Positions 45,871-54,681 of a stretch of 64,000 nt of DNA are shown piece by piece. Positions within the stretch are counted from its first letter, which is position 1. Every line of letters begins with the position of its first letter. The notes below the pieces were generated by a model. The model made no database searches, had not been told where the DNA came from, and saw only the letters and a list, made by a program, of their open reading frames with translations. The DNA is from Algoriphagus faecimaris (GTDB lineage Bacteria > Bacteroidota > Bacteroidia > Cytophagales > Cyclobacteriaceae). Both the position numbers and the translations under genes were made by a program. The DNA is taken from assembly GCF_900101705.1 (NCBI RefSeq), contig NZ_FNAC01000017.1:1-64000 (forward strand), in the 5' to 3' direction.

Positions 45871-46410
45871 ATGACTAAGAACCTTTCTATTCTATCGCTT
45901 CTATTTGTGTTGACTTGTTCATCCTTAATGGCACAGCAAGCGCAATTTCCAATCGTCAAAGGCTTCGGAGGCATCTACGAGGTGCCAGAAGCTACTGAGC
46001 GACCTGATCCTTCTCTGGAGTATAAAATTTTGGTAGACCTTATCACCGGGGCAGATAATCCTGAAAATGTAAACCGCTATGTTGACAATGTCGCAAGGTT
46101 GATGAATTTGCATGGCTTGGCAGGCGTGCCTAAAGAAAGGCTACATGTGAAGGTAGTAGTACACGGTGGGGCTATTTTTTCAATTTTGAATGATGAAAAA
46201 TATCAGGAGCGTTTTAAGGTAGCCAATCCTAACGCAGCTGTTTTTGAAGCCCTTCGTGAGGGAGGTGCAGATATTTTGGTCTGTGGTCAATCATTGATTG
46301 TCAGAGGGCTGAAAAAAGAGGATTTGGTAGAAGGAGTCGAAGTGGCACATTCCATGCTGACTACTGCGACGACTTACGTCCCTCAGGGCTATGTGATGCT
46401 TCGCTTCTAA
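45871..46410 (+). CDS. Exported DsrE-family protein
   Basis: A 179-residue protein with a signal peptide (about 1-21, ending LMAQ) and a DsrE/DsrF-like domain: KILVDLITGADNPENVNRYVDNVARLMNLHG, VVVHGGA, and GADILVCGQSL with a Cys at the usual position of the active-site Cys. DsrE proteins carry sulfur in sulfur-relay reactions. An exported version suggests periplasmic sulfur or thiol chemistry. Stands alone behind the promoter candidate at 45708. Confidence 0.85.
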   Translation: MTKNLSILSLLFVLTCSSLMAQQAQFPIVKGFGGIYEVPEATERPDPSLEYKILVDLITGADNPENVNRYVDNVARLMNLHGLAGVPKERLHVKVVVHGGAIFSILNDEKYQERFKVANPNAAVFEALREGGADILVCGQSLIVRGLKKEDLVEGVEVAHSMLTTATTYVPQGYVMLRF

Positions 46411-46504
46411 GTGCTGAGGCACAAAGCAAAAGGACTAAACTTCTTGTTTGAAACTGCTTAAATTTTATTGGAACTTTTTGCAGGGATTATCTTTTTATTA
46501 AGCT

Positions 46505-46512
46505 TAAATTTG
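46505..46512 (+). promoter_or_regulatory. Candidate -7 element of the purF-like gene
   Basis: TAAATTTG fits TAnnTTTG, 33 nt before the ATG at 46546. The nearest TTTG is 24 nt upstream, too far for a good -33, so support is weak. Confidence 0.35.
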
Positions 46513-46545
46513 AGCTTCGAATTATAAACCCAGAAAGGTTCTCCA

Positions 46546-48429
46546 ATGAGTGACGCGATCAAACACGAATGCGGCATAGCCATGGTCCGGCTCCGAAAAT
46601 CACCCCAATATTACATCGACAAATACGGGACACCTGCCTATGCATCCAATCGGATGTATATTCTCATGCAGAAGCAGATCAACCGTGGTCAAGATGGCGC
46701 CGGTGTGGCCAATGTCAAAATCAATACTCAGCCGGGTACCCGATACATCAGTAGATATCGGTCCATAGAGCCTTCTGCGGTTAATTACATCTTTGACAAG
46801 ATCAACAAGAAGTACAAAAAGGCTAAGAAAATAGGCGGTGAGGATGCATTACAGGATGCCGAGTGGCTCAAAGAAAACATAGCTTTCTCAGGGGAAGTTT
46901 GGCTAGGCCATCTTCGCTATGGCACACATGGAGAAAACAGCATAGAAACTTGCCATCCTTTTTTGAAGCAAAACAACTGGCGTAGTCGGAATTTGGTGAT
47001 GGCTGGTAACTTCAATATGACCAATGTGGAGGAGCTTTTTTCTCGACTGGTAGAATTGGGACAGCATCCTAAAGAAAAAACCGATACCGTCACTGTGATG
47101 GAAAAAATTGGTCATTTTTTGGATGAAGAGAATCAGCGGATTTTTGATAAATACAAACACCAATACTCCAATGAAGAGATTACTCATGTGATTGAGGATG
47201 AGCTGGATGTGGCTCGTATTTTACGCCGCTCCTGTCGGGATTTTGACGGAGGATATGCTATGGCTGGATTGATTGGAAACGGATCTTCCTTTGTAGTGAG
47301 AGATCCCTCAGGAATTCGACCAGCCTATTACTATGCAGATGATGAGATCATCGTGGTGGCTTCCGAAAAACCTGCCATCAAATCAGCTTTTGATATTGAT
47401 TTTAAAGCGATTCAAGAGATCAAGCCTGGACATGCGTTAGTCATCAATAAAGATGGCTCTTATGCTGAATCTGAAGTGATTCCTGCAAGGGAAAAGAAAT
47501 CTTGTAGTTTTGAGCGAATTTATTTTTCAAGAGGTACAGATCCTGATATCTATCAAGAGCGTAAGAATTTGGGCAAAGCTTTGATTCCTCAGATCCTCAA
47601 GGCAATTGATTTTGATCTGAAAAACACAGTCTTTTCTTATATCCCAAATACTGCCGAAACTGCTTTTCTTGGCCTGATCGAGGGTTTAGATGAATATTTG
47701 GTAGCCAAGCGAAAAGAGGTTCTTTTGGATGGGAAGCCTCATATGGGTGATTTGGATGAATTGCTAAGCTTCCGCCCTAGAGTAGAGAAACTGGTCAGCA
47801 AGGATGTTAAACTGAGGACTTTCATCACCAACGATGATGATAGGGATACCATGGTTTCCAGCGTATATGACACGACCTACGAAGTGGTTCGACCGGGAGT
47901 GGATACCCTTGTGGTGATCGATGATAGTATCGTTCGGGGTACGACTTTGGAAAAGAGTATTTTGACAACACTGGATAAATTAAATCCCAAGCGGATTGTG
48001 ATCGTTTCTTCTGCGCCCCAAATTCGTTTCCCGGATTGCTATGGGATCGATATGTCTCGAATGAAGGAATTTATCGCCTTCCGTGCCGCTTTAGCTCTTC
48101 TAAAGGAGCGTAAGATGGAGAATGTTTTGGATGAAGTTTATGAGTTGGCATTGGCAAATCCAATGAGTGCCGAGAATTTTGTTAAAAAAGTGTACGAATC
48201 CTTCTCAGATGATGAAATTTCAGATAAAATTGCTGAAATAGTTACAGCTCCTGAATTGACGGCTGAAGTTCAAGTAATTTATCAAACTGTAGAAAATTTG
48301 CACAAGTGTATTCCCAATCACCTAGGAGATTGGTACTTTACTGGAAATTATCCAACTGAAGGAGGTACTCAAGTAGTCAATCGTGCGTTTGTGAACTATA
48401 TGCAGGGCAAGACGGTCAGAGCTTATTAA
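46546..48429 (+). CDS. purF: Amidophosphoribosyltransferase (PurF-type), long Bacteroidota form
   Basis: A 627-residue enzyme for the first committed step of purine synthesis (PRPP plus glutamine to phosphoribosylamine). The glutaminase nucleophile is Cys9 (HECGIAMV), so a short propeptide must be removed. The class II amidotransferase domain contains NRGQDGAG, and the PRPP-binding site is VVIDDSIVRGTTLEKS. Inserts make it about 120 residues longer than classic PurF; this longer type is frequent in Bacteroidota and may be a second copy beside a standard purF elsewhere. Own terminator at 48452. Confidence 0.88.
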   Translation: MSDAIKHECGIAMVRLRKSPQYYIDKYGTPAYASNRMYILMQKQINRGQDGAGVANVKINTQPGTRYISRYRSIEPSAVNYIFDKINKKYKKAKKIGGEDALQDAEWLKENIAFSGEVWLGHLRYGTHGENSIETCHPFLKQNNWRSRNLVMAGNFNMTNVEELFSRLVELGQHPKEKTDTVTVMEKIGHFLDEENQRIFDKYKHQYSNEEITHVIEDELDVARILRRSCRDFDGGYAMAGLIGNGSSFVVRDPSGIRPAYYYADDEIIVVASEKPAIKSAFDIDFKAIQEIKPGHALVINKDGSYAESEVIPAREKKSCSFERIYFSRGTDPDIYQERKNLGKALIPQILKAIDFDLKNTVFSYIPNTAETAFLGLIEGLDEYLVAKRKEVLLDGKPHMGDLDELLSFRPRVEKLVSKDVKLRTFITNDDDRDTMVSSVYDTTYEVVRPGVDTLVVIDDSIVRGTTLEKSILTTLDKLNPKRIVIVSSAPQIRFPDCYGIDMSRMKEFIAFRAALALLKERKMENVLDEVYELALANPMSAENFVKKVYESFSDDEISDKIAEIVTAPELTAEVQVIYQTVENLHKCIPNHLGDWYFTGNYPTEGGTQVVNRAFVNYMQGKTVRAY

Positions 48430-48451
48430 ACTAATAGGGAATTTTGATAAG

Positions 48452-48481
48452 AGGTGCCAAACTTTAATTTTGGTACCTTTT
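48452..48481 (+). terminator. Terminator after the purF-like gene
   Basis: Stem AGGTGCCAAA / TTTGGTACCT (10 bp, one G-T), 7-nt loop, then TTT, located 22 nt after the stop. Confidence 0.75.
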
Positions 48482-48545
48482 ATCATTTAGGGGAGAAATA
48501 CGGTATAGAAAACCGTATTTTAATATCTAAATAGTTTTTGATAAA

Positions 48546-49598
48546 ATGGAAATAAATGTAAAGTCGCTCAAGCAAATCTGCGAAATCGCTGGTGCTCCAG
48601 GCTTCGAAAAGCGAGTCAGGGAGTTGGTAATCGAGCTGGTCACGCCGCATGCGGATGAGGTGAAAACTGACAATCTGGGTAATGTCATTGCGGTAAAAAA
48701 AGGAACTCGAAATCCGGATGGTAAGCGGGTGATGGTCGCTGCACACATGGATGAGATTGGTTTTATTGTCACTCACATCGATGACAATGGATTTTTGCGA
48801 TTTCATACCTTGGGAGGATTCGATCCCAAAACGCTAACTGCCCAACGAGTGATTGTGCATGGCAAAAAAGACCTCATCGGCGTCATGGGAAGTAAGCCTA
48901 TTCATGTGATGAGTCAGGAGGAGCGGAATAAATTGCCTAAGACCACTGATTTTTTTATTGATCTGGGGATGCCTAAAGAGGAGGTGGAAAGATACATCTC
49001 AATAGGTGACTCTGTTACCCGCGATCGAGAACTGATTGAAATGGGCGACTGCGTCAACTGTAAATCCATTGACAATAGAGTGGCAGTTTTCATCTTAATC
49101 GAAGCGCTTAAAAAGCTTGAAAATCCGGCTTATGATGTCTATGCGACTTTCACCGTGCAGGAAGAAGTGGGGATTCGTGGGGCAAATGTGGCAGCACATG
49201 GAATTAACCCGGATTTCGGGATTGCCTTGGATACTACCATAGCTTTTGATGTACCCGGAGCTCAGGCCCATGAGAAAGTGACCGAATTGGGAAAAGGGAC
49301 CGCCATAAAAATCATGGATGCCATGACGATCTGTGATTATCGAATGGTCGAATTCATGAAGCAAACTGCCAACAAGGAGAAAATCACATGGCAGCCTGAG
49401 ATCCTCACCGCAGGTGGTACAGATACAGCAGGAGTACAGCGAATGGGAAAGCAAGGTGCCATCGCTGGAGCGATTTCTATTCCAACCCGTCACTTGCATC
49501 AAGTGATCGAAATGGCACATAAGCAGGATATTGCTTATTCAATCGACTTGCTCGTCGCCTGCCTTGAGCAACTGGATAGCTATGACTGGAAACACTAA
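48546..49598 (+). CDS. M42-family metallo-aminopeptidase
   Basis: A 350-residue cytoplasmic peptidase. Metal and catalytic residues are visible in VAAHMDEIGFIV (His, Asp), the Asp of SIDNRVAVF, QEEVGIRGA (Glu pair), ALDTTIAFDVPG and IPTRHLHQ (final His). Family members are large TET-type aminopeptidases or glutamyl aminopeptidases; some are annotated as endoglucanases by mistake. Own terminator at 49606. Confidence 0.92.
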   Translation: MEINVKSLKQICEIAGAPGFEKRVRELVIELVTPHADEVKTDNLGNVIAVKKGTRNPDGKRVMVAAHMDEIGFIVTHIDDNGFLRFHTLGGFDPKTLTAQRVIVHGKKDLIGVMGSKPIHVMSQEERNKLPKTTDFFIDLGMPKEEVERYISIGDSVTRDRELIEMGDCVNCKSIDNRVAVFILIEALKKLENPAYDVYATFTVQEEVGIRGANVAAHGINPDFGIALDTTIAFDVPGAQAHEKVTELGKGTAIKIMDAMTICDYRMVEFMKQTANKEKITWQPEILTAGGTDTAGVQRMGKQGAIAGAISIPTRHLHQVIEMAHKQDIAYSIDLLVACLEQLDSYDWKH

Positions 49599-49605
49599 TA
49601 AATAG

Positions 49606-49628
49606 ACCCTGAGCAATCAGGGTTTTTT
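49606..49628 (+). terminator. Terminator after the M42 peptidase
   Basis: Stem ACCCTGA / TCAGGGT with a GCAA tetraloop, then TTTTT. Same 14-nt core (CCTGAGCAATCAGG) as the ppa terminator at 34036. Confidence 0.85.
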
Positions 49629-49658
49629 ATTTTTTAAACTATACCCTATCTTATCCTC

Positions 49659-50636
49659 ATGCTTTTTTGGAACAAGTTTTTAAAATGGATCGGCAAACTC
49701 GACCTTATTCAAATCGAAGCCTTTTTGGCTTTTAGCAATGGGAAAGAAGTCTTTGTAAAGGGGCGGGTGATTTCCGCTTATAAACAAAGCCGGCCCAAAG
49801 AGAAGAATAATCCTTTTACCAATATCTTGGCTTCTATTCGACGCTATGCGGTGACCACTCTACCTGAGGTCGAAGTGGATATCCTATTAGGAGAAATACA
49901 AAAACGAGTGACTACAGACCAAGAAGGGGTTTTCGAATGTTTGTTGCCCTTTAAAGAAAGTGAAAAAGTGAATATCAGCGTCCACTCCAGAGAACAAGGG
50001 CTGAAATACAAAGATGCTTCCCTGGCAGTTCATCGGGTTCGCTGTAAAAATGGAGTGATCTCAGATATCGACGATACCATTTTGATATCAAATGCTACAG
50101 AGATTGGGAAGAAGTTTTGGCTTTCGGTATCCAAAAATGCCTATACGCGAAGACCTTTTCCAGGGGTTTCTGCTTTTTATCAAAAGCTTCAAAGATCAGG
50201 TGAAAATGAAGTCTTTTATGTTTCTAGTAGTGATTGGTCTTTGTTTGATTTGATTCAGGATTTTTTACGGTTTAGAGGAATTCCAAAAGGCCCTATTTTG
50301 CTGAAGGACAAGCATATTAATCTAAAAAATATATGGAAATCGGGAGGAGGGAGTCATGATCATAAATTGGAGAAAATCCGGTTTTTATTCTCCTTTTTTC
50401 CAGAAATTAAATTCATTTTAATCGGAGATAGCGGGCAGCATGATCCTGAAATCTATGCTCAAATCATTGAAGAGTTTCCAGAAAGAGTTCGGATGGTGAT
50501 CATAAGGGAAATTCGTTCCAAAAATATCTCCCGTACTTCTCGAGAGGATATTAAAGCAGACCCCAAGTTTTTCTTTGTCCAGTCCACCGAAGAAGCCATG
50601 CAAGTGGCTGAAAATCTTAACCTTTTTATACCATGA
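49659..50636 (+). CDS. App1/DUF2183-family phosphatase
   Basis: A 325-residue protein. The HAD-type catalytic motif DIDDT is at 136-140, followed by a segment with PFPGVSAFYQKL and YVSSSDWSLFD and, near the end, FILIGDSGQHDPEIY. This is the App1/DUF2183 signature; yeast App1 dephosphorylates phosphatidic acid to diacylglycerol. The N-terminal part (about 1-125) is a beta-rich domain. The next gene is a diacylglycerol-kinase-like enzyme, which would catalyse the reverse step. Confidence 0.88.
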   Translation: MLFWNKFLKWIGKLDLIQIEAFLAFSNGKEVFVKGRVISAYKQSRPKEKNNPFTNILASIRRYAVTTLPEVEVDILLGEIQKRVTTDQEGVFECLLPFKESEKVNISVHSREQGLKYKDASLAVHRVRCKNGVISDIDDTILISNATEIGKKFWLSVSKNAYTRRPFPGVSAFYQKLQRSGENEVFYVSSSDWSLFDLIQDFLRFRGIPKGPILLKDKHINLKNIWKSGGGSHDHKLEKIRFLFSFFPEIKFILIGDSGQHDPEIYAQIIEEFPERVRMVIIREIRSKNISRTSREDIKADPKFFFVQSTEEAMQVAENLNLFIP

Positions 50637-50657
50637 AATCGAGCACGACGCAAGCGA

Positions 50658-50707
50658 CGCACAGGGGATGCCCCGATGTATCGGGAAAAATGTGCGAGAT
50701 TCTCTCG
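50658..50707. repeat. Nested palindrome between the App1-like and lipid kinase genes
   Basis: CCCGAT-gt-ATCGGG (50672-50685) is enclosed by CGCACA (50658-50663) and TGTGCG (50691-50696), and is followed by CGAGA-ttc-TCTCG (50695-50707). The surroundings are GC-rich for this genome. It has no T-run, so it looks more like a REP-type element than a terminator. Confidence 0.5.
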
Positions 50708-50763
50708 TATCCCAACCTTTGGTGCTGGACAAGTTATGACCTTTAAAAATCAAATATAGACAC

Positions 50764-51642
50764 ATGGAAAAGAAAGCCTTACTGATTTTTAACCCCAAAT
50801 CTGGAGATTCCAAGCTCCAACTAGAAGAGTTGAAAGAGCGCATTTTGTTACACTTATCCAATTACGAGTTGGAATCTTTTGTCACGTCGGGGGAGGGGGA
50901 TTTGTCAAAAATTAAGGAAGAAATCAACCTACTTAATCCTGAGCTTTTGCTCATCGCAGGAGGAGATGGCACCGTTAAACTTGTCGCGGAGAGTAATCAA
51001 ACCCAGACGCCAATGGCAGTTTTGCCTCTGGGTTCTGCCAATGGATTAGCCAAATGCTTGGAAATTGATACGCTGGAGGATGGATTGGATGCGCTTCGTG
51101 GTTTAGAGACCATTGCAATGGATGGTTTGAAGATAAATGGAGAGTCCTGTCTTCACATGTCAGACTTTGGTTTGAATGCCAATATTATTGAGAAATTTGA
51201 GGAGGAGGGAGAAAGAGGTATGATTGGCTATGTCAAAGGCTCTATTTCTCAATTATTTTCAACTCCTAGGTATCGCTTCCAACTTTCATCCAAGGGGGAG
51301 AGTTGGGATTTTGATGCGCACATGCTTGTCATCGCGAATGGTGATCGGTACGGAACTGGGGCGGTAATTAATCCTACTGGAAAATTGGATGATGGTAAGT
51401 TTGAAGTGATTGCCATTGATTTTATACGCTGGGATGATTTTTTTTCTATCACTAAGGGCATGCTTGATGGGGAGGTGCCAGATAGTGAAAATATAAGAAC
51501 CTGGACGGTGGATTCCTGTGAGATTAAAAATTTGCAATCTGCCAATTTCCAGATTGATGGAGAAGTGAAAGGGAATCCTAATGAAATTGAGGTTATTCTA
51601 CAAGTAGGCCAGTATAAAATGGTGGTTCGAAAGAGTTCTTGA
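50764..51642 (+). CDS. Diacylglycerol/lipid kinase (YegS/LCB5 type)
   Basis: A 292-residue kinase with NPKSGDSK near the start, the nucleotide motif AGGDGTVKLV (GGDGT at 66-70), LPLGSANGLAK and a beta-sandwich C-terminal half. Members phosphorylate diacylglycerol or other lipids at the membrane surface. It follows the App1-like phosphatase after 127 nt, separated by the palindromic stretch at 50658, so cotranscription is uncertain but a phosphatidate/diacylglycerol balance is plausible. Confidence 0.9.
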   Translation: MEKKALLIFNPKSGDSKLQLEELKERILLHLSNYELESFVTSGEGDLSKIKEEINLLNPELLLIAGGDGTVKLVAESNQTQTPMAVLPLGSANGLAKCLEIDTLEDGLDALRGLETIAMDGLKINGESCLHMSDFGLNANIIEKFEEEGERGMIGYVKGSISQLFSTPRYRFQLSSKGESWDFDAHMLVIANGDRYGTGAVINPTGKLDDGKFEVIAIDFIRWDDFFSITKGMLDGEVPDSENIRTWTVDSCEIKNLQSANFQIDGEVKGNPNEIEVILQVGQYKMVVRKSS

Positions 51643-51711
51643 TCCACTGATCCCTTTTTTCATTTTACCCAAAGGCTTTTTTGTATTTTACTCTTCTAAA
51701 AAACGAGCACA

Positions 51712-52524
51712 ATGAGGACGAGAATTTTATCAGCCTTTTTAGGAATTTTGATAAGCATTCAGGCTTGTGACGATTCAAAAATGGAAACAGAAGCTGTCCA
51801 AATGTCCATACCGGATTCGGAATGGGTAAATCTGTTTAATGGTCATGACTTAAAGGGTTGGATCCCTAAAATTCATCACCATGAAGTAGGCGACAATTAC
51901 GCCAATACATTTCGGGCAGAGGATGGTGTCATTGAGGTGAATTACGATGAATATGAATCCTTTGAAGAGCGATATGGGCACTTGTTTTATAAAGAGCCCT
52001 TTTCTAATTTTCATCTAAAATGGGAATACCGATTTACCGATCAATGGCTGGAAGATGCTCCTATTTATACTTTTAGAAATTCCGGAGTCATGTTTCATTC
52101 CCAAGCACCTGAAACGATTTTGAAAGAACAGGATTGGCCTATTTCAGTCGAATATCAAATGCTTGCGGAAGAAAATGAAGGTGAGCTTCGTCCCACAGGA
52201 AATATGTGCAGTCCCGGAACGGATGTAGTTTTCGAAGGTGAAATTGATGATCGACATTGTATTAACTCCACTTCGTCAACATACCGATGGGATGAGTGGG
52301 TAAGTGCCGAGCTTATCGTCTATGGAGACTCCATTGTTCATCATCTGGTCAATGGAGATACGGTGTTAACTTATAGCCAACCTCAAATCGGAGGAGGCGT
52401 AGCCAACCGTTTCGATCCTACTATTAAAGTAGATGGCCAATTATTAAAGTCAGGTTATATCGGCTTGCAAAGTGAAGGTCAGGGGGTGTTGTTTCGTGAA
52501 ATCAAAATCAAGGAGTTGAGGTAA
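51712..52524 (+). CDS. DUF1080 (3-keto-disaccharide hydrolase-like) lipoprotein
   Basis: A 270-residue lipoprotein; lipobox SIQAC (Cys19). The domain starts with WVNLFNGHDLKGWIPK, the conserved start of DUF1080, a concanavalin-like fold, and continues with SGVMFHSQ and VEYQMLAEEN. Some members hydrolyse 3-keto-disaccharides. No other sugar-oxidation genes are near. Own transcription unit. Confidence 0.85.
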   Translation: MRTRILSAFLGILISIQACDDSKMETEAVQMSIPDSEWVNLFNGHDLKGWIPKIHHHEVGDNYANTFRAEDGVIEVNYDEYESFEERYGHLFYKEPFSNFHLKWEYRFTDQWLEDAPIYTFRNSGVMFHSQAPETILKEQDWPISVEYQMLAEENEGELRPTGNMCSPGTDVVFEGEIDDRHCINSTSSTYRWDEWVSAELIVYGDSIVHHLVNGDTVLTYSQPQIGGGVANRFDPTIKVDGQLLKSGYIGLQSEGQGVLFREIKIKELR

Positions 52525-52666
52525 AGCGTATTTCGAGGAGGGATTTTTTATTAAAAAACATAGAAATTAGGTTTTTTTATATCCAAAATAAACAAAGACT
52601 AGTAAAAACTGTATCTTCCAAAAGTCATCATTTATCTAATTAAACCTATTTCCTAACAGTCCAATT

Positions 52667-54601
52667 ATGCTTAAGCTTCATGCGGTTTTTGTCCTTTTCT
52701 TTTTTCAAGGACTTAGTTTGGTGGATAGTCTTAAAAAGGAAGTGCTTCTCACGCAGGATTCCTCCCAAAAAGCCGACTTGTATTACGCTTTGTCTAGGGC
52801 AAATTATGCGGCAGATCAAGAAATGGCCATTGCTTATGCAGACTCTGCCATTGCTCTATCAGAGATATTGAATTTGCCAAAAATCAAGGCTAATTCATTA
52901 AACATAAAGGGAGTTTCTCAATTGATTCAATCTAACTTTGAAGCTGCGATGGCCACTCATTTAGAAGCACTTAGCCTTAGAGAAGAGCTTCAAGATACGG
53001 TAGGTTTGCTCGAATCTCAGTTAAATATTGGTAATATTCTATATCGAACAGGAAATGCTAATGAAGCAGCCCAAAGGTATCGAAAGGCGCTTTATTTTGC
53101 TCAAGTCTCGGGAAATCAGCGTGGACAAGGCTTGCTTTACAATAACTTGGGCAGCTACTTTAGAGACCTTTGGCAGGAAACAGACGACAAGTCAGACTTG
53201 GATTCCGCTAACTTTTACCTTCAGCAATCTCTAAAAATTAAAACGGATCTCAATGATTTAGGAGGGGCTATTAATACCTTGAATCAACTGGCTGAACTGG
53301 CCCGAAAGGAGGGGGACTTAAGACTAGCTGAAAATTACCTAAATAGAGCTTTGGAGGTATCCGAGGGTACTCAGGATAAGGAGTTACAGATTTCATTGTT
53401 GACTGAATTAGCTGAATTTAGTAAAGAGAAAGGGGAATTTCGAAAGGGAGTAAATTATGCTGAGAGTGCTTTTCAAATTGCAGAGGAAATGGAGTCTACT
53501 TTCCTCATCAGCGCTACAGCAGGTTTGCTAGCCAGTGCTTATGAAGCAGTAGGGGACTACCGAAATGCATTTATCTTTTCAGAAAGAAAGATAGCCGCAG
53601 ATCAGGTTCTCAATGTAGAGAAAAACAAGAGAGCCTCAGAGGATCTTCTCATCAAATATGAGTCAGAAAAAAAGGAACTTGAAAACCAGCGACTTCAAGA
53701 GCAGCAAAAGTTTTTGGATTTGAGTATTCGGAGAAAAAATGAAATTCTAATTGGGTTTGGTGTATTATTACTTGTTTTGGTTGCGGGATGGGTGTACCAA
53801 AAGAAGAAAAATGAAGAGCTGGATTTAGCTCATCGTGAGACCAAGGAAATTTTGGCTCAGCTAAAGGTTCAAAACGAAAAAATAGAATTACAAGCGAAGG
53901 AATTGGAGTTAGCAAACCTGGCCTTAAAAGAGTCAAATCGTATCCGTGAGCGTTTATTTTCTGTAGTTTCTCATGATTTGAAATCTCCCTTGGCGTCACT
54001 TCAGGGTTGTTTGAATATTTTCGAAAACGATTTGATCACAGAAAAAGAATTCCGGGAGCTTCTTCCGAGGATTTCCTCTCAAACCGAGGTAGTAGGTAGG
54101 CTTTTGGAGAATCTGCTGGAATGGTCTAGTGCCCAATTGGAGTTTAATCGCATTGAGTTTTCTCCTGTTAAAGTAAAAGATTTAGCTTCTGAGTCCCTCA
54201 ATTTTTATGCTCAGAATATCAAGACAAAAAATCTTCAAGTATTCAATGACATTCCGGATGATCTCCAACTCATTTTGGATCGAGAGAGACTTAATTTCAT
54301 CATTCGAAATCTTATTTCTAATGCCATTAAGTTCACTCCTAAAGGAGGCGAAATCAGAATATCCTATTCTCCGGAGGGAAAAGGAAAGATAATGGTTTCG
54401 GATTCCGGATTAGGGATGAATTCAGGGCAATTGCAGGCCCTATTTTCAGGTAGAGTAGCCTCTGGTAAAGGAACTCAGGGAGAAAAAGGAGCCGGAGTAG
54501 GCTTGATGCTTTGTAAGGAATTTACCGAAAGTATCGGGGCTCAGCTTCAAGTGGATAGCCAAGAAAATAAGGGCTCTACCTTTAGTATAGCATTTACTTG
54601 A
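52667..54601 (+). CDS. TPR-containing sensor histidine kinase
   Basis: A 644-residue kinase. A signal-like start leads to an exported TPR region (about 20-330; repeats such as ALNNLGSYFRDL and AENYLNRALEVS), one membrane helix (about 362-380), a coiled coil (385-425), a HisKA domain with SVVSHDLKSPL (H436) and a HATPase with NLISNAIKFTPKGG and GAGVGLMLCKEF. It has no adjacent response regulator, so it is an orphan. Convergent with valS; a shared terminator lies between. Confidence 0.9.
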   Translation: MLKLHAVFVLFFFQGLSLVDSLKKEVLLTQDSSQKADLYYALSRANYAADQEMAIAYADSAIALSEILNLPKIKANSLNIKGVSQLIQSNFEAAMATHLEALSLREELQDTVGLLESQLNIGNILYRTGNANEAAQRYRKALYFAQVSGNQRGQGLLYNNLGSYFRDLWQETDDKSDLDSANFYLQQSLKIKTDLNDLGGAINTLNQLAELARKEGDLRLAENYLNRALEVSEGTQDKELQISLLTELAEFSKEKGEFRKGVNYAESAFQIAEEMESTFLISATAGLLASAYEAVGDYRNAFIFSERKIAADQVLNVEKNKRASEDLLIKYESEKKELENQRLQEQQKFLDLSIRRKNEILIGFGVLLLVLVAGWVYQKKKNEELDLAHRETKEILAQLKVQNEKIELQAKELELANLALKESNRIRERLFSVVSHDLKSPLASLQGCLNIFENDLITEKEFRELLPRISSQTEVVGRLLENLLEWSSAQLEFNRIEFSPVKVKDLASESLNFYAQNIKTKNLQVFNDIPDDLQLILDRERLNFIIRNLISNAIKFTPKGGEIRISYSPEGKGKIMVSDSGLGMNSGQLQALFSGRVASGKGTQGEKGAGVGLMLCKEFTESIGAQLQVDSQENKGSTFSIAFT

Positions 54602-54631
54602 TAGTAGTTTTTGGTGTAGTTTAGAAAACAA

Positions 54632-54664
54632 AAAAGCTCCGATAGGATTAGTATCGGAGCTTTT
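54632..54664. terminator. Bidirectional terminator between the TPR kinase and valS
   Basis: Stem AAAAGCTCCGATA / TATCGGAGCTTTT with a 7-nt loop. A-run on one side and T-run on the other serve both convergent genes. Confidence 0.9.
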
Positions 54665-54681
54665 GATTTGACTTGTAAATA

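Noticed and set aside
46476-46512. Full -33/-7 promoter for purF
   Set aside because: The TTTG and TAAATTTG are 24 nt apart, longer than the usual 18-21; only the -7 element was kept with low confidence.
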